Assembly: GCA_030431975.1 (NCBI GenBank)
Contig: JAUIHP010000032.1
Location: 1-51,704 of the forward strand
Length of the DNA: 51,704 nucleotides
Direction of reading: 5' to 3'
Source of the DNA: a bacterium
GTDB taxonomy: Bacteria > Eisenbacteria > RBG-16-71-46 > CAIMUX01
Shown here: positions 7,487-16,446 of the stretch, piece by piece
Numbering within the stretch: the first letter of the stretch is position 1
How the letters are laid out: every line of letters begins with the position of its first letter
The notes under the pieces: generated by a model
Told to the model about the DNA's origin: nothing
The model's input: only the letters and a program-made list of their open reading frames with translations
Databases searched by the model: none
Program-made: the position numbers and the translations under genes

Positions 7487-8631
7487 GAGTCGGTCTCTCC
7501 GGCCAGTCCGGGAACGCGGACTCTTTGGCCGTCCTCGAGGTGGTGAACGCCGGCGGTCACGAGGATGTCGCCGTCCGAGAGGCCGGTCACGATCTCCAGT
7601 CCGTCCGAATCGAGGTCGCCGGTCTCGACGGTGACCCGGCGAGCGACACCTTCTTCACTCTGGACGTCGCGAACGACAAAGACGAAACGCCCGCGCCGAT
7701 CCTCGCCGACAGCCACGGCCGGAACCACGATCCGGTTCTCACCTCCGGGGGCTTGGAAGGAGATGTCGACCTCGGCGGCCATGCCCGGCCGTACGTTCGA
7801 CTCCGCTTCACGCAGGCGAACAGTGACCGGGAAGGTCGTGGATGCGCCGGTGGGGGACACGCCCACTTCGGTGACCACGGCGTTGAAAGTGCGATTGGGA
7901 ACAGCGTCGAAGCGAACGCGGACTTCCGTACCGACGCGAATGAGGAAAATGAGGCTCTCCGAAACGGAGACTTCGACCTCCGGGAGATCACCGGAGGTAA
8001 GGATGCACACCGTCTGCCCGGCCTGCACGTTCTCGTTCTCTTCCGAAAGCACCGAGGCAATGGAACCCTCGACGGGAGCGGTCAGGCGCGCGTAGCCCAG
8101 TTGTCGGCGGGCCAGCTCGACGGCCTTCTCCGCGGAACGGACCGAGGCGGTGGCGGTTTCCGAGTTGGCGCGGGCGGCATCGAGGTCGCCGATGGCGGCA
8201 TGTCCGTTTTCGTAGAGTCCGCGCAACCGTTCGTAGTCCGCCTGAGCATTGCGACTGCGCGCCTGTTGGCTCCTTAGGGCCGCCTCCGCCTCTTCCTTTT
8301 GCAGACGCAGATCCCCTTCGTCGAGACGGGCCAGGAGTTGACCCGCCTGCACATTGTCACCGACCGAAACGGCGATGTTGTCGACCGTGCCCGCGACCTT
8401 GAAGCTCAGGCGCGACTCCAGCCCGGCCCGCGAAAGACCGCTGAAAGTTCGGACGCGACCGGATCCACCGGCCAGCACTTCGACGTAGCGGACCGGGCGA
8501 ACGACGTCCGTGGGAGCGGGGGCTTCGGAGTCGCCGCAGCCGGGGTTGAACAGGAAGAGAGCCGCGCAGAGTGTAGCGACGGCCGATGTCCGGCCTGTTC
8601 GATTGGAGCCGGCTGTCATGCGGAGTCTCAT
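7483..8631 (-). CDS. RND periplasmic adaptor (HlyD/MFP family) lipoprotein
   Basis: A 382-residue membrane fusion protein linking the RND pump to its outer-membrane channel. The ATG at 8631 is preferred because it overlaps the stop of the upstream gene (ATGA at 8628-8631); the frame is open 17 codons further. The signal sequence ends in LFLFNPGC, an imperfect lipobox, so Cys32 is probably lipidated. Then come a barrel-sandwich/lipoyl half (LSFKVAGTVDNIAVSVGDNV, then QAGQLLARLD), an alpha-hairpin coiled coil (LRLQKEEAEAALRSQQARSR to ELARRQLGYA), the second lipoyl half (TAPVEGSIASVLSEENENVQ), a beta-barrel and a membrane-proximal domain ending DGQRVRVPG. It sits between the fused TolC gene and the pump, in the same operon. 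Confidence 0.92.
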   Translation of the reverse strand: MRLRMTAGSNRTGRTSAVATLCAALFLFNPGCGDSEAPAPTDVVRPVRYVEVLAGGSGRVRTFSGLSRAGLESRLSFKVAGTVDNIAVSVGDNVQAGQLLARLDEGDLRLQKEEAEAALRSQQARSRNAQADYERLRGLYENGHAAIGDLDAARANSETATASVRSAEKAVELARRQLGYARLTAPVEGSIASVLSEENENVQAGQTVCILTSGDLPEVEVSVSESLIFLIRVGTEVRVRFDAVPNRTFNAVVTEVGVSPTGASTTFPVTVRLREAESNVRPGMAAEVDISFQAPGGENRIVVPAVAVGEDRRGRFVFVVRDVQSEEGVARRVTVETGDLDSDGLEIVTGLSDGDILVTAGVHHLEDGQRVRVPGLAGETDS

Positions 8632-11069
8632 CGATCCTCCTCTTCTGCTTCTTCGAAGTAGGCTTCGAGACTTTGGAACCATGCGATTCGTTCGGCCGGC
8701 GGCGCGAGGAACGTGAAGGCGCCGAGAGCCCGCTCGACTTCGAAGAGGTCGAGCATAAAGTCGTGGATGGCGTCAGCCGCGGCCTGCTCCGCGTTCCGCG
8801 CCGCCGTTTGGGCATCGAGCAGGTCGATGATCCGCACCGAGCCTCTCGAGTAGGCGTCCGTGACCAGCTCCAGGTTTTGGCGGGCCGCCTCGGCCGACTG
8901 CGCCGTGAGACCGATGGCGGCGTAGGATGCCCCGGCGAGATGCGTGGTGGACCGGATGAACTGCTCGACGCGTTCGGCCGTGGCCACGCGGCGGCGGCGG
9001 AGCTCGTCCAGTTCCATTCGCGCCTGGGAGAGGGTTGCGTTTCGCTCCCCGCCTTCGAAGAGAGGCAGGGAAAGGTCGAGAGAGATACTCCAGTCAGTAT
9101 CGTCCGCCGGACTCAGCTCGGCCAGATCCGCACCCGTCCCACCCGTGCCGAGTTCCTGCGCGACTTCCCCGCGAAGCGCGAGAGTCGGCGAATAAAACCG
9201 ACGAGAGGACGACGACACGAAACGTTCCTGCGCTTCGATGGCCGCATCCAGGGCGGCAAGCTCCGGCGAGTTTTCCAGTGCCTGCTCCGTGAGGTAGCGG
9301 CGCATGACGCGGAAACTCCACGGGTCGTCGATGTAGCGATCGAGCTGGCCATCGACTGCGGGCAGGGCCGGGTCACTGAGGCCCACCTCCTGTGTGGAGA
9401 AGGACTCCTCCAGCGGGCGATTCAGGATTCGGTTGAGTTCGATCTCGGCCACGTTGCGTTGCGAGTTGGCGCGAATGGCCTCGCGCTTGCCCGAGGCGAG
9501 CTCACTCTCCCAGCGATAGACCTCCGCGGGGCCCGACACGCCGATGGATTCGCGGATTCGTGCCAGCTCCAGGTTGGAGCGGGTCAAGCGTAGGTCATCG
9601 CGCCGGATTCGTTCGAGAGTCTGGGCGCGAAGGACGCCGACATAGGCCGTGGCGGCATCGAGGGCCACATCCAGGCGCAGCGCGGTTTCCTCGACTTCCA
9701 AGGCGAGTTGCAGTTTCTTCTGGATGTCGACGTTCGCCCTGGCGGCCTCCGACCAGAGCAGTTGGGTCAGGGTCAGACGACCGGTCAGAGTCCGCTCCAC
9801 TGCCGCTCCCATACTGGCCCCGGCGCGATCGTCATCGATCATGACTCCGGTGAGAGCCGCATCCAGTTGGGGAAGTAGACGCGATCCGGCGATCCCGATT
9901 TCTCTATCCCCGGCCTCGACCTCGAATCGCTTGGCCTGCAGGTCGGCATTGGAGGCAAGGGCCTGTTCCAGCGCATTCAGGAGGGAGAGCTCCCGGAGCG
10001 GGGGCGACGACGACGGATTCACGATCACCGCTTCGGTCAGCACTTCAAAGGTCGGTCGTAGCCGGATGGCGCGGGCTGTCGACATGTTGAGGCTCAGCTC
10101 TTCGTTGCGACTGATGGCCACCGGAATCTCCGCGGCCGGTTCGCCGAGGAGGATCCTCTGCACGTTGAGCGCAACACGTCGGGCGTAGCGGGGAAAGATC
10201 GAGTCCGCGGTCAGCCCCGCAAGCACACCCCGTTCCACATCCTCCCGGCCCAGGTAGCTGAAGGACGGAAGACGACGGTCGATCAGGCCTTGGATGAGAA
10301 TGTCGAACTCGCCCGGTCTCAGCTGGATGAGGGGAGCGATGTAGACCGCTTCGACGTCGTCGGGAATGCGGGCCAGAGCCACTTCCGCGCTTTCGCCGAC
10401 CTCGATGACCTCGCTTTCGATCCCGATCAAAGCAAGCTGTGACCTTGTCTGCTCATGCAGCCCGTCCACGGCGCGAAGCATGGGTCCGTTGGCCAGGAAC
10501 GCGAGCTTGGTAAAGGGCGACACGGCCTGGAACGCGCCCAGGTCTTCGCGGAAAGTGTCCACCGACTCCAGGTAGGAGAGATTGCGCACGCCGCTCGTCC
10601 CCCGCTGCGTTCGCGGGATGCCCTGCGTTTCCGACTCGAGAACGAACGACGCGATGACGGGTTTGCGTAGGTTGGACCTCCGTGCCGCATCCATGGAGGC
10701 CAACGGGCCGACCGCGATGATCAGGTCGATCTGCGGGTCGAAGAGAAGTCGGTCGATCTCTGCGCGGATGGTGGCCGGATCGTGGTTGCCCGAGATCGAC
10801 TTCCGAAAGGTGATGTCGAAGTCGGACTCGTTGACGCGCGTGATCTCCTCCTCGAAGAGCTGCACGACCTCATCGTTCCGCTCCCAGGGACCGTCCAGGA
10901 CCATTCCAATGGTTACGTCGGAGCGGTCTTGAGCCTGCGCCGGGCCCGCAACGGCCGCCAGAGAAAACAGGAGGTAGAGAGTTGCCGCGATGCGGGAAAC
11001 GAGCGTGACCCGCCGAGCGATACCTCGGTTTCGCAAGAGAGGAACCGAAGGGGTGAGGAAGTTCTCCAT
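8628..11069 (-). CDS. Fusion of ABC-type substrate-binding domain and TolC-family outer-membrane channel
   Basis: An 813-residue protein from the ATG at 11069, which has GGGAG upstream and is followed by a signal peptide (MENFLTPSVP..., cleavage after about AQAQ, residue 47). Residues about 50-345 look like the ABC_sub_bind fold (PF04392 type): VTIGMVLDGPWERN, DPQIDLIIAVGPLASM, RKPVIASFV, KLAFLANGPM, YLGREDVERGVLAGLTAD and ARRVALNVQRILLGEPA. Residues about 360-800 are a TolC-type channel in two repeats: LLNALEQALASNADLQAKR and LPQLDAALTG first, then ALENSPELAALDAAIEAQER, SISLDLSLPLFEGGERNA and RIIDLLDAQTAARNAEQA. It is first in the efflux operon. Such a channel would carry its own periplasmic ligand-sensing or ligand-loading domain. 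The single frame is continuous and no frameshift is evident. Confidence 0.88.
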   Translation of the reverse strand: MENFLTPSVPLLRNRGIARRVTLVSRIAATLYLLFSLAAVAGPAQAQDRSDVTIGMVLDGPWERNDEVVQLFEEEITRVNESDFDITFRKSISGNHDPATIRAEIDRLLFDPQIDLIIAVGPLASMDAARRSNLRKPVIASFVLESETQGIPRTQRGTSGVRNLSYLESVDTFREDLGAFQAVSPFTKLAFLANGPMLRAVDGLHEQTRSQLALIGIESEVIEVGESAEVALARIPDDVEAVYIAPLIQLRPGEFDILIQGLIDRRLPSFSYLGREDVERGVLAGLTADSIFPRYARRVALNVQRILLGEPAAEIPVAISRNEELSLNMSTARAIRLRPTFEVLTEAVIVNPSSSPPLRELSLLNALEQALASNADLQAKRFEVEAGDREIGIAGSRLLPQLDAALTGVMIDDDRAGASMGAAVERTLTGRLTLTQLLWSEAARANVDIQKKLQLALEVEETALRLDVALDAATAYVGVLRAQTLERIRRDDLRLTRSNLELARIRESIGVSGPAEVYRWESELASGKREAIRANSQRNVAEIELNRILNRPLEESFSTQEVGLSDPALPAVDGQLDRYIDDPWSFRVMRRYLTEQALENSPELAALDAAIEAQERFVSSSSRRFYSPTLALRGEVAQELGTGGTGADLAELSPADDTDWSISLDLSLPLFEGGERNATLSQARMELDELRRRRVATAERVEQFIRSTTHLAGASYAAIGLTAQSAEAARQNLELVTDAYSRGSVRIIDLLDAQTAARNAEQAAADAIHDFMLDLFEVERALGAFTFLAPPAERIAWFQSLEAYFEEAEEEDR

Positions 11070-11355
11070 GCCTATCGGCTCCCGTCCTGATTGGACAAAA
11101 CCAAAGTGCGGAGGCCAGCCCGGGGCGGAGGCCCGAGGAGCCGCAGAGTCGACCCCCAAGAAACCGGTGGGAGGGTACACGAGCGCAGGCAGGAGCACCA
11201 GTTTCGAAGGTGTTGGTGCCGTGCCCAACTGTTGCGGGAACATCGTAGAGCCGAATGGGCCGAAGATCCGGTTTTTCTCCAGATAGGCTGTCGCGCTTTG
11301 CCTCGTCACGTCGCCTTCTGCGTAAGACAAAGATCAGCCCACTCGGAGGACTTCC
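11070..11355. other. Divergent intergenic region between efflux operon and S8 peptidase gene
   Basis: About 286 bp serve two divergent genes, so both promoters should lie here. GGAGG at 11346-11350 is the ribosome site for the peptidase gene. I see no regulator gene, clear palindrome or convincing -35/-10 pair. Confidence 0.4.
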
Positions 11356-14300
11356 ATGCTCTTTCCATCAACCACCGAACGGTCTGCGCGACGGCCGTTC
11401 GGACGGGCCGCGCGAGCTTGCATCGTCCTCGCTTTGGCTCTCGCTCTGGCTTCCTGCGGAGACGATCGTTCGACAGAACCGCCTCCGACCTCGGATACCA
11501 TGGTCGGCTTCGCCGCGAACCCGCTCGGTCCTGTGGCAGCGGGCGTACCGGTTTCGATCGAAATCGCTGCACTCGCGGACGGCGGCGCCCCGTACGCCGA
11601 ATTTGTCGGCGAGGTCTCCCTGGCGGTGAGCACAGGAAGGATCGAACCGGGCACGATCGAACTTCTCGATGGCAAGGCCGTGGGCCAATTCACCTTGCAT
11701 GACACATGGGGGGCGGATGTGCGCCTCGTGTTGAACGGCTCCGGCGTTCGTTCCGAATCGACACTCCCCACGGTCCATCTTGCGGAGATTCCTGGCGACG
11801 GGGGAGCCGTTGCCGACGACATGATCCCAGAGTTCGAGCTGGATCCGCAGCCGGAGGAGTATCCCGCGAATCACCCGGAACTCTCCGGGATGCCAGCGTC
11901 CCAGAGCATTCTGGTCCTCTCGTTCGCCAAAGGGACGACGACCGAAGAGGCCAACGACCTCCTCACCTCGATCGGCGCTTGGATCGCGGGCGCCACGGAC
12001 AACGTCGTGTGCTTGCGTCTGACGGACACCGGAGCCCGGACGCCGACCGACCTGGACGCGATGATGGCCGAACTGCGGAGCGATCCGCGGGTCGCTTCCG
12101 TCGCGCAGGACGTTCTGCTCGGCAGCACCGTCATCACGGATCCGAACGGCGGAAACCCTGGAGACTGGAGCTGGGAAACGACGCCCGGTACCGGCAACTG
12201 GGGACTCGAACGGATACGCGTCCCTTCCCTTTGGAACCTGAACGACGTCGCGCGCAAGGCGGGTCGTTCGGTTCGCACCGGAGTCCTCGATGTCGGTTTC
12301 ACAGCCGGCGGGCATCCGGATCTCGACTACGACACGATCGGCGACATCGTCGAGGACAACCACGGAATGCACGTCGCTGGAATCATCGGCGGAACGTTCG
12401 ACAATGCGCTCGGAATCGACGGCGTGAATCCCTTCTCGGATCTCGTCGTGCACGGGATCGGAATCGACACGGACTCTCAGTGGCGCGTGAGCTTTGGCCA
12501 GGTCCTGACCGGCGGTCTCCAGCGACTGCTCGCGTACTCTCCTTCGGTGCGCGTCTTCAACGTGAGTCTCGGCTACAACTGGTACCGAGCCGGCATCGAC
12601 CCTTCCACCTCCGCGTATGCACAGCAGATTGCCTCGCAGCACGGCGCGATCCTCGCGGGGAACCTGGAGCAGTGGAGTCAGTCGGCATCTCTCCCATTGA
12701 TCGTCGCCGCCGCGGGAAACGAAGCGGGACCGACCGTACCAGGAGCTGCATGGTCGAGCCCCTTGACGAACGCGTCGATCGAGCACGGAGTCACTGAGAT
12801 CCTCGTCATCGAAAACGTGGATGACAGCCCAGGGACCGGAACGGGCGATGTGACCAGGGCGGTGACGTCTTGTTCGGGAGGTGACCTCTCCGCTCCGGGC
12901 GAAGGAATCCGCAGTACGTTTCGAAGTGGGTACGGAACCCTGAGCGGAACATCGATGGCCGCGCCGCACGTCGCCGGACTGGTCGGGTACCTTCTTTCCC
13001 TCGATCCTTCGCTCAGTAACGAGCAGCTCATCGACTTGTTGCTCGACACCGCCGAGACGGCCGGTGGTGGGGCGGCGGACCGCGTCGATGCGTGGGCCGC
13101 AGCGGTTGAGATCGACGAGCTTCGCCAGAACGATGCGATCCTGACCGCGCTCGTCGATATCGACGACGGATCCGAAGACGGGAACCTGCGCGAAGAGTAT
13201 CCGTCCGGAACTCCGATCGTGCAGAACGACTTCGACGGAGACGGCGGGCTCGGCGACGGCAGGGTCGACATGTCCGACTTCCGTCGTTGGCGCGACTGGG
13301 TACTCTATGCTGAAGAGAATCCGGGCCAACTTCTCGATGGTCCTTCCACGGGCGAGAAGCTCGATCAGAACGGGGATGGCCTGGTCGGTTCCGGCCCCGA
13401 CGAGAGAATGTATTCGCGCGGAGACTTCAACGGAGACGGTCTCATCAGCACGAGCGCCAAGAGCTACTACCCGGGACGGATCGATGCGGAAGTCACGGAC
13501 CTCGAAGTCCTGCAGCGCGTGTTTTCCGACCCGGACTACCAAGCCAGCGACTTGCCGTCGTTACTCCGCTCCGGTGAGTTTCACATCGATGGTTCGGCGC
13601 TCCTCGATGTACCCGGTGCCGCAACCGCGCGGGTCGTCATTCGACGGCGATCCGACAACGTCGTGGTCGCCGAGAAGGACTTTGGCCCCGCGGATCCAAG
13701 CTACCTGGTCACCGTCGCTCTCGACCCCGTCGGGTTCGAGCTCGAAGCCGAAGCGCGCGACGGCGGCTTCGTCCAACTCGAAGAGCACGTCATGACCACG
13801 CAGTTGCTCGAGTGCGAAGATGTCTACTGGAAGCCAAGTTCAGCACCGGTGTTGTTCGTCGAACTGAGCGCACCAGGTGTAGCGGTCGTCGAGACAGGTT
13901 TCCCGGTTTCCGTGCGTGCCGGGCTCCAATCCTCCGACGGCACTCGTACCTACGAGAGTGGGATCACAATCTCTCTGCAAGCGAATGGCGCCACGTTCTC
14001 GTCCTCGTCCGGGACGACGGACAGTGACGGGGTCTTCGTAGTTGAGGGAGAACTCGACCCCACCACTGAAGTGACCACGATCTTTGCGACGGCCGCCCGT
14101 ACAGGATTCGATCCGGTCACTGCTCAGGCCCAAGTCCTCGCAATCTCGAACTTACCCCGAGTCTTCGTGCGGTCGGCGGACTTCCATGCTCAGGCCTCGA
14201 CGCGTGTCGAGCTCGAAGGCTCCGGCGACCACCCCGCCTCCTACGCCTTGGATCAGAAGGAAGAGAGTGACGACACCGTGCTTTCCTGGAGCAGATCACT

Positions 14301-14805
14301 TTCCTCGTCATCCACGGGAAACACCAACTACGCGAACCAGGACATCAGCGGGGATGCGAGCGCGACCGGATCCATCACTGCCGATGTCTACACAGTGGAT
14401 TCCAGGGTCTATCGATGGGCCGGGCAGGCATCCAGCTCCGCAAGTTCGGTCGGCACGAACACGGGGTCGTTCGGATTCCGGACAGTAGAGTCGATCGGCT
14501 CCGGGCAAAGCCGGACTCGCCTTATTGTTCAGTCTCGAACCCGGGTGACGGGCGCGGTTACGACCCTCTCGGCATCCGGGGTCGGACGGGCAAGTTTTTC
14601 TCTTTTGGGGCCACAGGGATTTCGGATCTACTACGAGACGGACGGGTCCGGGAGTCCTCCAGCCATCGATGTGATCCTGGAGCCGGGCGAGTATTCCTTT
14701 GTGGTGAACGCAACTGTGGGCGGGTCCATCGACCGGTTCTGTGGCTGCTCGCAGCGCATCGGGAGCGGGGCTGTCAGCTGGGATTTGTCGTTCTCGCAAC
14801 CGTGA
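11356..14805 (+). CDS. Subtilisin-like (S8) serine peptidase lipoprotein with EF-hand-like and Ig regions
   Basis: An 1149-residue lipoprotein. The lipobox is LALASC with Cys34, and GGAGG sits 5 bp before the ATG. An Ig-like region (about 48-140) and an inhibitor-I9-like propeptide (about 180-255, ILVLSFAKGTTTEEANDLL) precede the peptidase domain. The catalytic triad is visible: Asp312 (TGVLDVGF), His336 (NHGMHVAGIIGG) and Ser533 (GTSMAAPHVAG), with the oxyanion Asn in VAAAGNEAG near 455. Next come dockerin/EF-hand-like segments (DFDGDGGLGDGRVDMSDF, DQNGDGLVG, DFNGDGLIS; about 628-705), then Ig-like domains (about 735-930) and a serine-rich C-terminal region. It is probably an outer-surface or periplasmic calcium-stabilised protease. 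It does not end in the FlgD-like tail of its neighbours. Confidence 0.92.
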   Translation: MLFPSTTERSARRPFGRAARACIVLALALALASCGDDRSTEPPPTSDTMVGFAANPLGPVAAGVPVSIEIAALADGGAPYAEFVGEVSLAVSTGRIEPGTIELLDGKAVGQFTLHDTWGADVRLVLNGSGVRSESTLPTVHLAEIPGDGGAVADDMIPEFELDPQPEEYPANHPELSGMPASQSILVLSFAKGTTTEEANDLLTSIGAWIAGATDNVVCLRLTDTGARTPTDLDAMMAELRSDPRVASVAQDVLLGSTVITDPNGGNPGDWSWETTPGTGNWGLERIRVPSLWNLNDVARKAGRSVRTGVLDVGFTAGGHPDLDYDTIGDIVEDNHGMHVAGIIGGTFDNALGIDGVNPFSDLVVHGIGIDTDSQWRVSFGQVLTGGLQRLLAYSPSVRVFNVSLGYNWYRAGIDPSTSAYAQQIASQHGAILAGNLEQWSQSASLPLIVAAAGNEAGPTVPGAAWSSPLTNASIEHGVTEILVIENVDDSPGTGTGDVTRAVTSCSGGDLSAPGEGIRSTFRSGYGTLSGTSMAAPHVAGLVGYLLSLDPSLSNEQLIDLLLDTAETAGGGAADRVDAWAAAVEIDELRQNDAILTALVDIDDGSEDGNLREEYPSGTPIVQNDFDGDGGLGDGRVDMSDFRRWRDWVLYAEENPGQLLDGPSTGEKLDQNGDGLVGSGPDERMYSRGDFNGDGLISTSAKSYYPGRIDAEVTDLEVLQRVFSDPDYQASDLPSLLRSGEFHIDGSALLDVPGAATARVVIRRRSDNVVVAEKDFGPADPSYLVTVALDPVGFELEAEARDGGFVQLEEHVMTTQLLECEDVYWKPSSAPVLFVELSAPGVAVVETGFPVSVRAGLQSSDGTRTYESGITISLQANGATFSSSSGTTDSDGVFVVEGELDPTTEVTTIFATAARTGFDPVTAQAQVLAISNLPRVFVRSADFHAQASTRVELEGSGDHPASYALDQKEESDDTVLSWSRSLSSSSTGNTNYANQDISGDASATGSITADVYTVDSRVYRWAGQASSSASSVGTNTGSFGFRTVESIGSGQSRTRLIVQSRTRVTGAVTTLSASGVGRASFSLLGPQGFRIYYETDGSGSPPAIDVILEPGEYSFVVNATVGGSIDRFCGCSQRIGSGAVSWDLSFSQP

Positions 14806-14820
14806 GAGGCGAGAAGGTGT

Positions 14821-15663
14821 CTACGACCTGGTGATCTGGTCCCGGCCGTCGTCGGCACTCTTCCAGGGATCGCCGGGCAGCTTCGCGACGACCTGCTCGA
14901 GGACGACCTGTATGGCGTCTTCGAAGTCCCACGGAATCGTCGGTCCGAGCAACGCCTCGATGTCGTCGCGGAAGTCCGAGTCGCTCGATTTCTCGTCGAG
15001 GTTCGCCTCGAATTGAGCCCTGGTGACGTTGTGCCCGCCTTCGGTCATGTACCGATCGAAGCACTTCAGCAGAGCCGCAGGATCGATGTCGCCGCAGTGG
15101 AGCGCGTAGGCCATATCGAAGAGGTCGCGCCCCTTCTTGCGCTGGTATAGCGCGCGGAGTTTCGTTCCCAGCAGCTCGTGGACATCGAAGGTGGTGACGT
15201 CGGCCGTGCCAGTGAACCACTGCCCGCTAACGGTGAACGGCACGCGCGCGAGGCCAAGCTCGGTGAAGTGCTCTCGGGTGTTGATCTCGATCTTCAGCTT
15301 CATCCTTAGGGCCGGTGAGTCCTCCGACTCGAAGCGGTACACGAGGTTGACGCGGCCCTCCTTGAACTTGCGCTGCGGCGTCCCGAGCCACGGGTCGAGC
15401 GCGCCTCGGATGATGTCGAGCGTCTCGCCGATCGGTTTCGACTCGACCTGGACGAGGTCGATGTCCTCCGAGTATCGAGCTGGTGGAAGTAGGTGGAGCT
15501 TGTAGAGCGCGGTCCCTCCGCGAAACGCGAGCCGCTCTCGCAGATCGGGGACGGAGTACATGTCGACCAGCGCCCGACTGATGACGAGGTCTTGTTCGAC
15601 CTGCGCGTCGATGCGCCAGGGCGCGTGCTGGCGCCACTCGTTGATGAAGGCTTTTGGGATCAC
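14821..15663 (-). CDS. AbiEii-type nucleotidyltransferase toxin (copy 2)
   Basis: A 280-residue protein of the AbiEii toxin family. The GTG at 15661-15663 is chosen because it overlaps the antitoxin stop (15660-15663) as in copy 1, and the family N-terminus starts there (IPKAFINEWRQHAPW). Motifs: AFRGGTALYKL at about 46-56, YSEDIDLVQ at 64-72 with the DxD pair, LLGTKLRALYQRKKGRDLFD at 164-183. By family knowledge, toxicity comes from the nucleotidyltransferase activity and the AbiEi partner counters it. It is clearly different in sequence from copy 1 at 260-1213, so the two modules were probably acquired separately. It converges tail to tail with the S8 peptidase gene, 15 bp apart. Confidence 0.9.
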   Translation of the reverse strand: MIPKAFINEWRQHAPWRIDAQVEQDLVISRALVDMYSVPDLRERLAFRGGTALYKLHLLPPARYSEDIDLVQVESKPIGETLDIIRGALDPWLGTPQRKFKEGRVNLVYRFESEDSPALRMKLKIEINTREHFTELGLARVPFTVSGQWFTGTADVTTFDVHELLGTKLRALYQRKKGRDLFDMAYALHCGDIDPAALLKCFDRYMTEGGHNVTRAQFEANLDEKSSDSDFRDDIEALLGPTIPWDFEDAIQVVLEQVVAKLPGDPWKSADDGRDQITRS

Positions 15664-16442
15664 TCGTCCGGCTCCACGTCGACGTTCACGATGACCTTCC
15701 ACTTGCTGTCGCGAGAAGCCCCCGCGACATCTTCGGAGCGACGTAGCGGGATGTAGCTGGTCGCCTTCCTGGCTACGAGAGGCTCGATGGCGCCCGCGAG
15801 ACCCTGCGCTTCGACGAACTCCAACAGGTACCCCAACCGCTGTGACCACCCAATGGGGCAGAGCGCGGCGGCATCGACAAGCTCGTCGCCGTCCATCTCC
15901 TCGGTGAGCTCTGCAAGAACTGTGGCGACGTTGTTGAGTCCCCCCGCGTACTGCGGGTAGCCGACCATCTCGAGCGCGGTCATCTCCGGCGTGGCGTACC
16001 TAACGTAGCCGCGCGGGGTGTTGAAGGTGGTCACCGGCATCTGCTCAAGGTCTCCGCGCGCTACGAAGAGCACACGGACCTGGCCACACTCCACCGGCGG
16101 CCGGTTCCTCGGGACCATGACCTGCAGGGACTGTGGCCGCTGGTGCGCGGCGCCGTGGCGCTCTGCTGCCGAAAGCAACGCGACGTAGTAGGGCTCGCCG
16201 AGGTACTCCATCAGCGGGTCGATGAAGTGCTCGGCGGGCAGGCACCCCATTCGTCGGTACTCGGGCGGGACCACGACGTGGAAGGAGCGCATCGGGCTCG
16301 CGATGCGTCCGTGCTTCTTGAGCCGCCGCAACTGCGCACGGACAGCGTCGTCGTTGCCTCCGATGGCCTCGATGGCGGCAGAGGTCGTGAAGTGATACCT
16401 CCCACTCGCTGCCAGGGAGTCGATGTACTGCTCCGCTCGCAT
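15660..16442 (-). CDS. AbiEi-type antitoxin / autorepressor (copy 2)
   Basis: A 260-residue AbiEi-family antitoxin. The N-terminal ~55 residues form a winged helix (TTSAAIEAIGGNDDAVRAQL, then RRLKKHGRIASPMRSFHVVV). The middle has YYVALLSAAERHGAAHQRP followed by QSLQVMVP, and ATPEMTALEMVGYPQYAGGL is typical of the family. The ATG at 16440-16442 has AGGAG about 11 bp upstream; that ribosome site directly abuts one of the operator-like repeats. It is longer than copy 1 (212 residues). The gene overlaps the toxin gene by 4 bp. Its promoter region holds four ordered repeats (16447-16560), strongly suggesting autorepression. Confidence 0.88.
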   Translation of the reverse strand: MRAEQYIDSLAASGRYHFTTSAAIEAIGGNDDAVRAQLRRLKKHGRIASPMRSFHVVVPPEYRRMGCLPAEHFIDPLMEYLGEPYYVALLSAAERHGAAHQRPQSLQVMVPRNRPPVECGQVRVLFVARGDLEQMPVTTFNTPRGYVRYATPEMTALEMVGYPQYAGGLNNVATVLAELTEEMDGDELVDAAALCPIGWSQRLGYLLEFVEAQGLAGAIEPLVARKATSYIPLRRSEDVAGASRDSKWKVIVNVDVEPDE

Positions 16443-16446
16443 GGAC

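Noticed and set aside
8586-9593. 335-residue plus-strand frame
   Set aside because: Antisense to the TolC-fusion gene; no start signal or family pattern.
11368-13542. 724-residue open frame on the minus strand
   Set aside because: It lies wholly opposite the S8 peptidase gene, whose catalytic triad is clear. High GC codon use leaves antisense frames open; no domain is visible.
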